A DNA stretch of 64,000 nucleotides from Gammaproteobacteria bacterium (GTDB lineage Bacteria > Pseudomonadota > Gammaproteobacteria > Pseudomonadales > Pseudohongiellaceae). The stretch covers positions 207,641 through 271,640 of the forward strand of contig JAUXNX010000003.1 in NCBI GenBank assembly GCA_030682575.1, given 5' to 3'. How positions within the stretch are numbered: position 1 is the stretch's first letter; the number at the start of each line of letters is the position of its first letter. The notes under the pieces are model-generated. The model was not told the DNA's origin. It was given only the letters and a program-made list of their open reading frames with translations, and did not search any database. The position numbers and the translations under genes are program-made. This document shows positions 52,755 through 61,600 of the stretch, in pieces.

Positions 52755-54784
52755 CATTGGCTTCCGAACAGATCCTTCAGTCCTGCAATCGCCGCCGCTG
52801 CCTTCTCCTGCTTCTGCTCCGGTGTCGAATCCCCTCTACCTTCCCAATCCAGCAGATCCTGCGGCAATTCATCGAGAAAGCGACTGGGAGTGGTGGAGAC
52901 CGTTTCGCCATATTGCTTGCGCTTGCGTGCCAGTGTGAAGGTCAACCCCTTCTGTGCCCGCGTGATGCCAACATAGGCAAGCCTGCGTTCTTCATCAATG
53001 TCGTTGCTCTCGATGCTGTTGCGGTGTGGCAGCAACTCTTCCTCCATGCCCATGATGAACACGTAGGGAAATTCGAGTCCCTTGGCGGCATGCAATGTCA
53101 TCAGTTGCACCTGGTTGTTGATGTCCTCCTCTTCCTGACGCTCCAGCAGATCGCGCAGAATGAGTTTGTTGATCGCGCTTTCGATGTCGGAATCACCGTC
53201 GTCCTCCTCACTCTTGGCGAGACTCTTCTGCAACGACTCGATCAACGTTTCCACATTGGCGATGGCGCGCTCGGCGGCGGGTTGCGAATTGCTGTTCTGA
53301 TGCAGCCAACCCTCGTAATCCATGTCACTGATCATTTCGCGGATGGCGGCAATGCTGTCGCCGCGTTGCGACCGTTCCGTGGTATGTGAAACCCATTCCG
53401 AAAACTTCACGAGTCTTTCGAGTTTGTTGGCAGGCAGGAACTGACCGAGGCCGACCTCACTGCAGGCACGCAGCAGGCTGATCTGACGTTCCGTCGCGTA
53501 ATTGGCCAGCCCTTCCAGAATTGAAGGGCCGATCTTGCGTCGCGGCGTATTGATCACACGCAGAAAGGCATTGTCATCATCAGGATTCACGATGAGACGA
53601 AGATAGCCCATGATGTCCTTGATTTCTGTCCGGGAGAAAAACGAGGTGCCACCTGTAATCTGATAGGGAATCTGATGCGCCTGCAGTTGAATCTCCAGCG
53701 CCTTCGCCTGGTGATTGCCGCGATACAACACGGCAAAATCTCTGAAGCGCAGACGCTGGTTCACGCAAAGGCTGAGAATTTCGTTGGCGATCCTTTCCAC
53801 CTCTGCATCCTGATTCGGCGTAGTGATAACGCGAATCTGATCGCCCACACCAAGCTGGCTCCACAACTTCTTTTCATAAAGGTGAGGATTGTTGGCAATC
53901 AGAGTATTTGCCGCTGTAAGAATGTTGTTGTTGGAGCGGTAATTCTGTTCCAGCTTGATAACCTTCAGGCTGGCGTAATCCTTTTCCAGTTGCACCATGT
54001 TCTCTGGTTTTGCACCACGCCACGAATAAATGGATTGGTCATCGTCGCCCACTACCGTCAAACCATTGCGCGGCCCCAACAGCAATTTCACCAGCAGATA
54101 CTGCCCGGTGTTGGTGTCCTGATACTCATCAACAAGCAGATAGTGAATGCGATTCTGCCAGCGCTCCAGCACATCGCTCTGTGTCTGCAGGAGCATGACG
54201 GGCAACAGAATAAGATCGTCGAAATCCACAGCATTGAATGCGCTGAGATGGCGTTGGTATTGTGTGTAAACGCGCGCTGCGAAAACCTGCTCAGGATCGG
54301 CCGCAAGCAGATTTGCCTGATCCGGCATCACCAGTTGATTTTTCCAATTTGAAATTGTGTTCTGAATTGCCTTGAGCTGATCATCGCCAAGTTCGGTGTC
54401 CTTGTGCAAAAGACTCTTCAGCAGCGCCATGCTGTCCTGGCTGTCGAAAATGGAGAAGCCTGACTTGAAACCAAGCTTTGCATGCTCTCTGCGAATGATG
54501 GTCAGGCCGAGATGATGGAAAGTCGAGATCGTCAGACCGCGTGTATTGCTCGCACCATCGGGCCCTTGAGCAAGTTTGCCAACACGCTCTTTCATCTCGC
54601 GTGCGGCCTTGTTCGTGAAAGTGACAGCAGCAATCTTATGGGCAGGATAGCCACACTCATTGATCAGATAGTTGATCTTCTGCGTGATCACGCTGGTCTT
54701 GCCGCTGCCCGCACCGGCTAGTACGAGCAAAGGAGAGCTGATATATTTGACCGCCTCCAGCTGGCGGGGATTAAGTCGATTCAC
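52754..54784 (-). CDS. rep: ATP-dependent DNA helicase Rep
   Basis: A superfamily 1A 3'-5' helicase of 676 residues, the expected length for Rep. Motif I is LAGAGSGKTSV, followed by AVTFTNKAAREMKERV (Ia), LLVDEYQDTN (II), VVGDDDQSIYSWRGA (III), LEQNYRSNNNIL (IV) and VQLMTLHAAKGLEFPYVF (V) with YVGITRAQKGL (VI). The NEEERRLAYVGITRA-like segment and overall spacing fit Rep rather than UvrD. It is a stand-alone core gene, divergent from the GGDEF/EAL gene. Confidence 0.93.
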   Translation of the reverse strand: MNRLNPRQLEAVKYISSPLLVLAGAGSGKTSVITQKINYLINECGYPAHKIAAVTFTNKAAREMKERVGKLAQGPDGASNTRGLTISTFHHLGLTIIRREHAKLGFKSGFSIFDSQDSMALLKSLLHKDTELGDDQLKAIQNTISNWKNQLVMPDQANLLAADPEQVFAARVYTQYQRHLSAFNAVDFDDLILLPVMLLQTQSDVLERWQNRIHYLLVDEYQDTNTGQYLLVKLLLGPRNGLTVVGDDDQSIYSWRGAKPENMVQLEKDYASLKVIKLEQNYRSNNNILTAANTLIANNPHLYEKKLWSQLGVGDQIRVITTPNQDAEVERIANEILSLCVNQRLRFRDFAVLYRGNHQAKALEIQLQAHQIPYQITGGTSFFSRTEIKDIMGYLRLIVNPDDDNAFLRVINTPRRKIGPSILEGLANYATERQISLLRACSEVGLGQFLPANKLERLVKFSEWVSHTTERSQRGDSIAAIREMISDMDYEGWLHQNSNSQPAAERAIANVETLIESLQKSLAKSEEDDGDSDIESAINKLILRDLLERQEEEDINNQVQLMTLHAAKGLEFPYVFIMGMEEELLPHRNSIESNDIDEERRLAYVGITRAQKGLTFTLARKRKQYGETVSTTPSRFLDELPQDLLDWEGRGDSTPEQKQEKAAAAIAGLKDLFGSQ

Positions 54785-54993
54785 GTAAAGGTCGCATCAG
54801 AAGAGTCGCTTTGGACGGAGCGGATAGACAGACTCGCATCAAGATTGTTTGCATGTAGTCAAATTCGCACATGATTATATATGACACCCAGCACCAATCC
54901 CTGATCCATTTGAGTTTATTTCGCAAAGGGTGAAGAAATCAGGACATGGTGCCGATAACAGTATTTGTATTGTTCCAGTCGTGGAGTTGTGCA

Positions 54994-56742
54994 GTGCGGA
55001 TACTGCTGATTGCCGAACAGGATGCCGAGTTCAAGAAGATCGAGCATCTGCTGAAAGGCATTGAAGAGGGAGTTCATCAATTATCCTGGTGTCAGGCTGA
55101 TGCGTCTGTCCTGGCGTCCACTATCGTCAGCAGATTTCAACTGATTATCTGGGGATTGGTGTCCAGATCAGAAACCCGCCGCGCCATCCTCGGCGAGCTG
55201 TCCCGCCAGCAATCCACCGCTCCCGTCATCATGCTGACCGATCAGGCACCGGAAAGTTCTGACCGCGCCGCGATCGAAAGAGGCAACTCCGACATCCTGC
55301 TGCGCTCGTCATTGAGCTCGCTGACGCTGAACCGCGCCATTCAGTTTGTGACTGGCAAGCCGCCTGCCATGCGGACGTTGGTCGAGGCTGGTGCATCTGA
55401 GGGAGGCAATGCAGACCCTCTGACCGGCCTCAGCAATCGGCAGGAATTCCGCGAGAAACTCTCGCTCATTCTGGCCGATGCCAAGACGCCCGAATGCGTA
55501 GGACTGCTGTTGATCGACGTTGACCAGTTCAAGAAAGTGAATGCTTCCTACGGGCAGGGCGCGGGTGATGCGCTGATCCAGCTTATCGCGGAGCGCATCC
55601 GCCTGTGCCTGTTGCCCCATCAGCATGTGGCCCGTATCGGTGGCAACGAGTTCGCCGTGGTCTTCCAGAACGTCATGGGGTCGGTTGAAACCGAGTGTCG
55701 TGTCCGCATCGAGAAGATCATCCACGCCATGTCCAAGCCATTCCCGGTGGCGCAGCATGCGGTGCGCATGAACGTCAGCATGGGCATTGCGATGAACAAG
55801 GAGACCGACATCTCCGTGGACGCCATGCTCTCCAATGCCGACATGGCCATGCGCATCGCCAAACTTGAAAAGGGCTGCAACTACCAGTTCTACACCCGCG
55901 ACATGACGGATTCGGCGCAGAAGATCCTGCGACTGGAAGCGGAGATTCGCCGGGGCATCCGCAGCGAAGAGTTCGAACTGCATTATCAGCCGCGCATCGA
56001 CATCAACAGCAACCGCATCGTCGGCGCAGAAGGTCTGGTGCGCTGGCGCCATCCTACCCGCGGCCTGCTGCCGCCGGGTGAGTTCATTGCGGTGGCCGAG
56101 GAAAGTGGACTCATTGTGCCCTTGGGTTACTGGATCATTCACCATGCCTGCAAGGATCTGAATGAGCTGGCCATCAAGGGGCATCACGACGTGCAACTGG
56201 CTGTGAATGTCTCGTTCAAACAGTTTCAGGACAAGAATTTTGTACAGACCGTGGCCAACATCCTTGGCAAGCAGGCGATTACAGAGGGGCGTCTGGAATT
56301 CGAACTGACCGAGACGACGATGATGATCGAGGGTCAGGCCGTGGATGAAAGCCTGCGCAAGCTGAGCGAGCTGGGCATCGACATCTCCCTGGACGACTTC
56401 GGCACCGGCTATTCCTCGTTCGCCCACATTCAGCGGCTACCGATCTCCGTGCTCAAGATAGACCGCTCCTTTGTCGGCAGTGTCACCACCAATGAGGACG
56501 ATGCCACCATCGTCAAGGCGATCATCAATCTGGCCCACAGTCTGAACATGCAGGTGATCGCGGAAGGTGCCGAGACTGCAGACCAGGTTGAATTTCTGTG
56601 CCTGAACAAGTGCGATCAGGTGCAGGGGTATTTCTTCAGCAAACCAGTGACCTTCGAGGACCTGAAGAAGTTGCTGAGCCAGGAAGACTTCGTGGACAAG
56701 CACATCCAGTCAATTCTCGCCCGCAACACTGTGCTGACCTGA
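54994..56742 (+). CDS. Pseudo-receiver/GGDEF/EAL protein, probable c-di-GMP phosphodiesterase
   Basis: A protein of about 582 residues. An N-terminal receiver-like fold (RILLIAEQDAEF...; residues 1-125) lacks the phospho-acceptor Asp (QLIIWGLVSRS). The GGDEF domain (about 140-300) has the degenerate signature GGNEF (residues 216-220). The EAL domain (about 320-570) retains EGLVRW (ExLxR), NVSFKQFQDKNF, ELTETTMM, DDFGTGYSSF and KIDRSFV, so phosphodiesterase activity is likely while cyclase activity is doubtful. GTG 54994 (GGAG 7 bases upstream) is chosen because it opens directly on the first strand; ATG 54946 would add 16 residues. Confidence 0.87.
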   Translation: MRILLIAEQDAEFKKIEHLLKGIEEGVHQLSWCQADASVLASTIVSRFQLIIWGLVSRSETRRAILGELSRQQSTAPVIMLTDQAPESSDRAAIERGNSDILLRSSLSSLTLNRAIQFVTGKPPAMRTLVEAGASEGGNADPLTGLSNRQEFREKLSLILADAKTPECVGLLLIDVDQFKKVNASYGQGAGDALIQLIAERIRLCLLPHQHVARIGGNEFAVVFQNVMGSVETECRVRIEKIIHAMSKPFPVAQHAVRMNVSMGIAMNKETDISVDAMLSNADMAMRIAKLEKGCNYQFYTRDMTDSAQKILRLEAEIRRGIRSEEFELHYQPRIDINSNRIVGAEGLVRWRHPTRGLLPPGEFIAVAEESGLIVPLGYWIIHHACKDLNELAIKGHHDVQLAVNVSFKQFQDKNFVQTVANILGKQAITEGRLEFELTETTMMIEGQAVDESLRKLSELGIDISLDDFGTGYSSFAHIQRLPISVLKIDRSFVGSVTTNEDDATIVKAIINLAHSLNMQVIAEGAETADQVEFLCLNKCDQVQGYFFSKPVTFEDLKKLLSQEDFVDKHIQSILARNTVLT

Positions 56743-56846
56743 GGCCATCGGCGCCTTCCTTGCCAATCCACTGATCGTCATCTATTAGTAGAAGGACAGC
56801 CCCACAACAGTGCGGCCCTGCCCTCAACTCTTCCAAGGATGGATGC

Positions 56847-58394
56847 ATGTCTCTGGCGATTGTCTATTCGCGCGCAAATATTGGTATCGACGCTCCACTG
56901 GTCACGGTGGAAACCCATCTCTCCAATGGTCTGCCGAGTCTTGCCATTGTCGGGCTGCCCGAGGCGGCTGTGCGTGAAAGTCGGGAACGGGTACGCAGCG
57001 CCATCCTCAATGCCAACCTCGAATTTCCCACCAGACGCATCACCATCAATCTGGCCCCTGCTGATCTGCCCAAGAGTGGTGGCCGCTTCGACCTCGCCAT
57101 TGCCATCAGCATCCTCGCTGCGTCGAAACAGTTACCGGCGGCAAAGCTCGCCCAGTACGAAATACTCGGCGAACTGGCTCTGACCGGTGCCATACGTTCA
57201 GTACATGGTGTGCTTCCTGCTGTACTGGCTGCCAGAGACAACGATCGCACGCTGATCATGCCTGCGGTCAACAGTGTCGAGGCCAGCCTTGTGCGCGGCG
57301 TAAAAGCCTTTGGGGCGGGTCACCTGCTGGATGTCTGCAAACATCTGCTGGGTGGCAACGGCATGACCCCCTGCCAGTTCGATGAGGCGGCCGCACGGCC
57401 ACCCATGATAAGGGTGCAAACAGACCTGAGCGAAATAAGAGGTCAGCACGTTGCCAAGCGTGCATTGCAGATTGCCGCAGCGGGTGCCCACAACATTCTG
57501 TTTGTTGGTCCACCTGGCACGGGCAAGACCATGCTGGCGAACAGTTTGTCGTCGCTGTTGCCGCAGCTCGACGAGAAGGAGGCGCTGGAAGCGGCCGCCA
57601 TCAAGTCCATCTCGAAGCAGCCCATTGACACGAGTCGTTGGATGCAACCGGTGTTCCGTGCGCCTCACCATACGGCGACAAGCGTTGCACTGGTAGGCGG
57701 CGGAGCGCAGGCCAGTCCCGGCGAAGTGACGCTTGCCCATCGTGGTGTGTTGTTCCTTGATGAACTCGCAGAGTTTCACCGCAGCGTGCTTGAGGTCCTG
57801 CGCGAGCCGCTGGAATCCGGTGTGATCACCATTGCCCGCGCCAACTACAGGCTGCAACTGCCCGCCAACTTTCAACTGGTAGCGGCGATGAACCCCTGCA
57901 AGTGTGGCCATCATGGAGACGCTGAGGGGCGCTGCCGATGTACGCCGGAGAGCGTGCAGCGTTATCTGGAAAAGATATCTGGCCCCTTGCTGGATCGCAT
58001 CGATCTGATTGTCAATGTGCCGCGCATTGCTCACCACGAACTTCGCGCGATGGCTGCGCCGGACAATCGGCGCAAGGCTTTATCCGAACCTTCCGAGAGC
58101 GAAGTGGCACGCAACAGGATCATGCGTTGTCGCAATCTGCAGAAGGCGCGCTGCGGGAAACTGAACAGCGATCTGAGTAATCCCGACATGGAAGAGCTGT
58201 GTGAGTTGGACTCCGCCAGCGAGAAATTGCTGGCAAATGCCGTGGACAAATTGCGTCTGTCTGCTCGTGCGTGTCATCGAATATTGAAGATTTCCCGCAC
58301 CATTGCCGATCTTGAAGATCACGACCAGATCGAACTGCGTGATTTGACAGAGGCAATTGCTTTCCGACGCATACCCCTCCCCCTGCAAAGTTGA
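56847..58394 (+). CDS. comM: ComM/YifB-family Mg-chelatase-like AAA+ ATPase
   Basis: A 515-residue AAA+ protein. The N-terminal ChlI-type domain (about 20-145: VTVETHLSNGLPSLAIVGLP) is followed by an AAA+ core with Walker A FVGPPGTGKTMLANSL, Walker B GVLFLDELAEF, and AMNPCKCGHHGDAEGRC with cysteines. The C-terminal Mg_chelatase_C domain includes SARACHRILKISRTIADLE. Members act as helicases in branch migration during natural transformation (ComM). It is a core gene with its own ribosome site. Confidence 0.92.
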   Translation: MSLAIVYSRANIGIDAPLVTVETHLSNGLPSLAIVGLPEAAVRESRERVRSAILNANLEFPTRRITINLAPADLPKSGGRFDLAIAISILAASKQLPAAKLAQYEILGELALTGAIRSVHGVLPAVLAARDNDRTLIMPAVNSVEASLVRGVKAFGAGHLLDVCKHLLGGNGMTPCQFDEAAARPPMIRVQTDLSEIRGQHVAKRALQIAAAGAHNILFVGPPGTGKTMLANSLSSLLPQLDEKEALEAAAIKSISKQPIDTSRWMQPVFRAPHHTATSVALVGGGAQASPGEVTLAHRGVLFLDELAEFHRSVLEVLREPLESGVITIARANYRLQLPANFQLVAAMNPCKCGHHGDAEGRCRCTPESVQRYLEKISGPLLDRIDLIVNVPRIAHHELRAMAAPDNRRKALSEPSESEVARNRIMRCRNLQKARCGKLNSDLSNPDMEELCELDSASEKLLANAVDKLRLSARACHRILKISRTIADLEDHDQIELRDLTEAIAFRRIPLPLQS

Positions 58395-58667
58395 TGCATA
58401 AATTCTGTCTTGTGAATCAGGTATATCCTCCATTGACAAAGAGGATAAAGTTACAGTCTGTGATGGTTTTTATTTCTGTTTTGGGTTAGCGTTGGCCTTC
58501 CCCGCATTATCCGGGACATGGTTTTTTGGCACCAAGCCACCATGTTCTGAGCAAATTTTAGCCACACTTTAGCCACACTGTAGATACATGGAATAACCGC
58601 AAACCCAGACATTTCGAAAAACAATTACAGCGTCACCGCGCTCAGGCACCCAATCAAGGAGTTACAA
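58395..58667. other. Intergenic region before the giant repetitive protein
   Basis: A 273-base AT-rich gap. It holds a short inverted repeat (TATCCTC at 58424 and GAGGATA at 58441), an imperfect hairpin (ACATGG at 58516 with CCATGT at 58540 and an inner TGGC/GCCA), and a direct repeat TTAGCCACAC in two adjacent copies (about 58557-58580). The block AAGGAGTTACAA lies next to ATG 58668. No CRP-like palindrome is seen. Confidence 0.5.
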
Positions 58668-61600
58668 ATGTCAGACTCAACATTGCAAAAACTACTGCAG
58701 GAAGTCGCCATCATCGCAACCGGACGGGCCGCCAATGCGTCCGAACTGGCTTGGCTGGAGAGCCTGATAGAGAACCAGAATTACGGCCCGATGGTGCAAC
58801 TGGTCAACGAGTACATGGGCGGATTGGCCGCTGCCAGCGGGACTGCCGCCACCATCAAGGCTGCCGCCATGAACGGCCTTGGTATCGTGCTCAGCGATGA
58901 CGATGCCAATTCACTTGCCAATGCCCTGACCAGCGGCCAACTCAGTTGGGCTGAAGCATTTGTTGCAGTGATGGACAGAACTGACAGTGTGGGTCAGATA
59001 CTGAACAACCGCGCGGAAGCGGCATATGAGTTCCTCGCCGATCTGGCCCTGACAGGCAAGTCTGACTTCTTCAATGGTCAGGCAATCAACATTGCTGTGA
59101 AGAATCTGCTGCAGAACATCGGCTCCAGCCAGTCGAGTCTCAACACCGGTTTTGCAGGGTTTGATGCCCTCGTTGCCAATCTCAGTGCCAACGGTATCAA
59201 CAGTGCTGTGGTGGACGGTTACGTGAAAGGCGCCACGGTGTTCATCGATGCGAATGGCAACGGCAAGCTCGATGACGGCGAGTGGAGTGCCACCACCGAC
59301 GACAACGGCAATTACACATTGCCTCCCGATGCTGCCAGCGGCAAGATCATCGCCTCCGGCGGTATCGATATCATGACCAACCAGCCTTTCCTGGGCGTAT
59401 TGACTGCGCCGTCGGGTAGCACGGTCGTCAACCCCTTGACCACGATCCTGCAGGCTCTGGTAGACAGCGGACAGGCCGACTCCATTGAAGCGGCCAGCGC
59501 CAAGATGCAAAGTGCACTGGGGCTGCCCGCGAGTGTCAACCTGCTCACTTACGATCCGCTGGCTGTATTGGGAGATACTGCTGCCAGTCAGGCGGCGAAA
59601 GACGCAGCGCTGGCAATCCAGAAGACAGCCCTGCAACTTGCCAACGTCCTGACACAGGCAGGCGCGGCGATCAATGCCTCCAAGGGAGCTGATGATCTGG
59701 CAGGGGCCGGCGACGCAGTTGCCAAGGCCCTGGCTGCCGCGATCGGCGGCTCCAGCGGTGCGCTGTCACTGACAAGCGTGTCTACCCTGACCGATTTGAT
59801 TGAAGACGCGGCGCTAAGAGCAGGGGCGGCCAACCTGGTAGGTCAGGGAGGCCAAATCGCTCAGGTGACCGGCGCAAGCAATACTGCCGCCGCCGATGCC
59901 TCCAACATCACGAATCTGGCCAAGGTAGCGGTGGTAGCCCAGGGCAGTGCCACGAATGCATTGGCAACCGGTGCCACGGGCGGCAACAATTTTGACAATG
60001 CAATCAACGGATTCACCGGCACCGCTCTGACCGATGCGGTCACCAGCGCTGTACCCGGAACGGTTCCAGGGGGAACTACAACGCCACCACCCGGCGGTGG
60101 CGGTGGCTCTACGCCCACGACATTCACGGTCAGCGTCAATCTTGATACGGGAACAGTCACCTTCGGTGGTACCGCCACCGGCAACATCAGCGTGGCAATC
60201 ACCACAGGTGTTGCCACTTTCACCAGAGGCGGCATCAACGCAAGCACGACGGTGACTGACCTTGAAGACAAGATCATCAATCTGGCAGCTGGTCAGACTC
60301 TGGTGATTGAAGCAGAAGATGCTGACGCGCTTGACGGTATCGAGATTACGGGTGATGGAAATGTCACTCTGACCGGCCTGTCGCTGGCGCAGTACGACGG
60401 CATTGATGTATCGGTGGCGGGCACCGTCACGATAACGCTGGCTGATTCAGCCACCAATCTTTCCGACTCCAACGTGTCCTATGCCTCTGAATCCATCAAC
60501 GTTACCGTGACAGACGCAGCGAGTGTCTCCACACTGGGGACCATCAACTCTCTGTGGGGCACCGTTACCCCCACCACCATTGATGATACGCTTAGCGCAA
60601 TTGAGAGCACTGGTACAGATTACCAAGGTACTGCAGTCAACCTGATAATCGGCAGCAGTACCGTGTCCATTGCCAAGCTCAACGAACTGGATGAGTTGTG
60701 GGGAACCGTCAGGTCCATGTACGTGGAGGATGCGGCAGCCAATCTGGACGAGGCCTCGGATTCCAATTTCGAAGGCACCGACTATAACGTTTCTGTGACC
60801 GGTGGCGCCACGCTCGCACAACTGCATGCCATCGATGAGCTGTGGGGCACAGTCACTGCCAGCACTATAGTCGACTCTGCGGCCAACTTCCTGGCCAACA
60901 CCAACTCTGACTTCGCCATCACCACGATCGATGCCACAGTCACTACGGCTGCCACCATCACGCAGTTGACCACCATCGATGCCGTGTGGGGCACAGTCAC
61001 GCCGACGGCAGTCGCTGATACAGCGTCCAATCTGGTAAGCGCTTCAAGCGGTGACTACATCGGTTCTACTGTGAACGCCACAGTCTCTGGCGCGGCGACC
61101 ATTGCCCAGTTGACTGCCATCGACAGCGCGTGGGGCACCGTCAGCTTCAACAGCATTGATGATACCGCTACCAATCTTGTCGCTGCCTCGGCTTCTGCTT
61201 ACATCGGCACTGCCGTTAACGTGACTGTCAGTGGCGGGGCATCCATCGCCCAATTGGAGACTATCGATTCCGTATGGGGCACCGTCACGCCCACGACGGT
61301 CGTCGACACCGCTACCAACCTGGCCAGCGACACGGCCTACGACAGCACCGACATCAACGTCACCGTGAGCGGTGTCGCCAGCCTTGCGCAGTTGGCGCAG
61401 ATCGATGACCTCTGGGGCACTGTCACCTATACCGCCATCGCCGACACGATCCTCAATCTGCTCGACAACGATGACGGCTATGTCACTGGCAGTGTCAACG
61501 TCACGGTTACCAACTCCGCCACACTGGCTCAGTTGGCAAGTGTGGACGCTCTGACATCGGGCACCATTACCGCTACAACAGTCAGCGGCACAGCGGCGGC

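Noticed and set aside
60555..61560. Regular repeats considered as a CRISPR-like array
   Set aside because: The 144-base units are in-frame protein-coding repeats with variation throughout, without short identical repeats and unique spacers.
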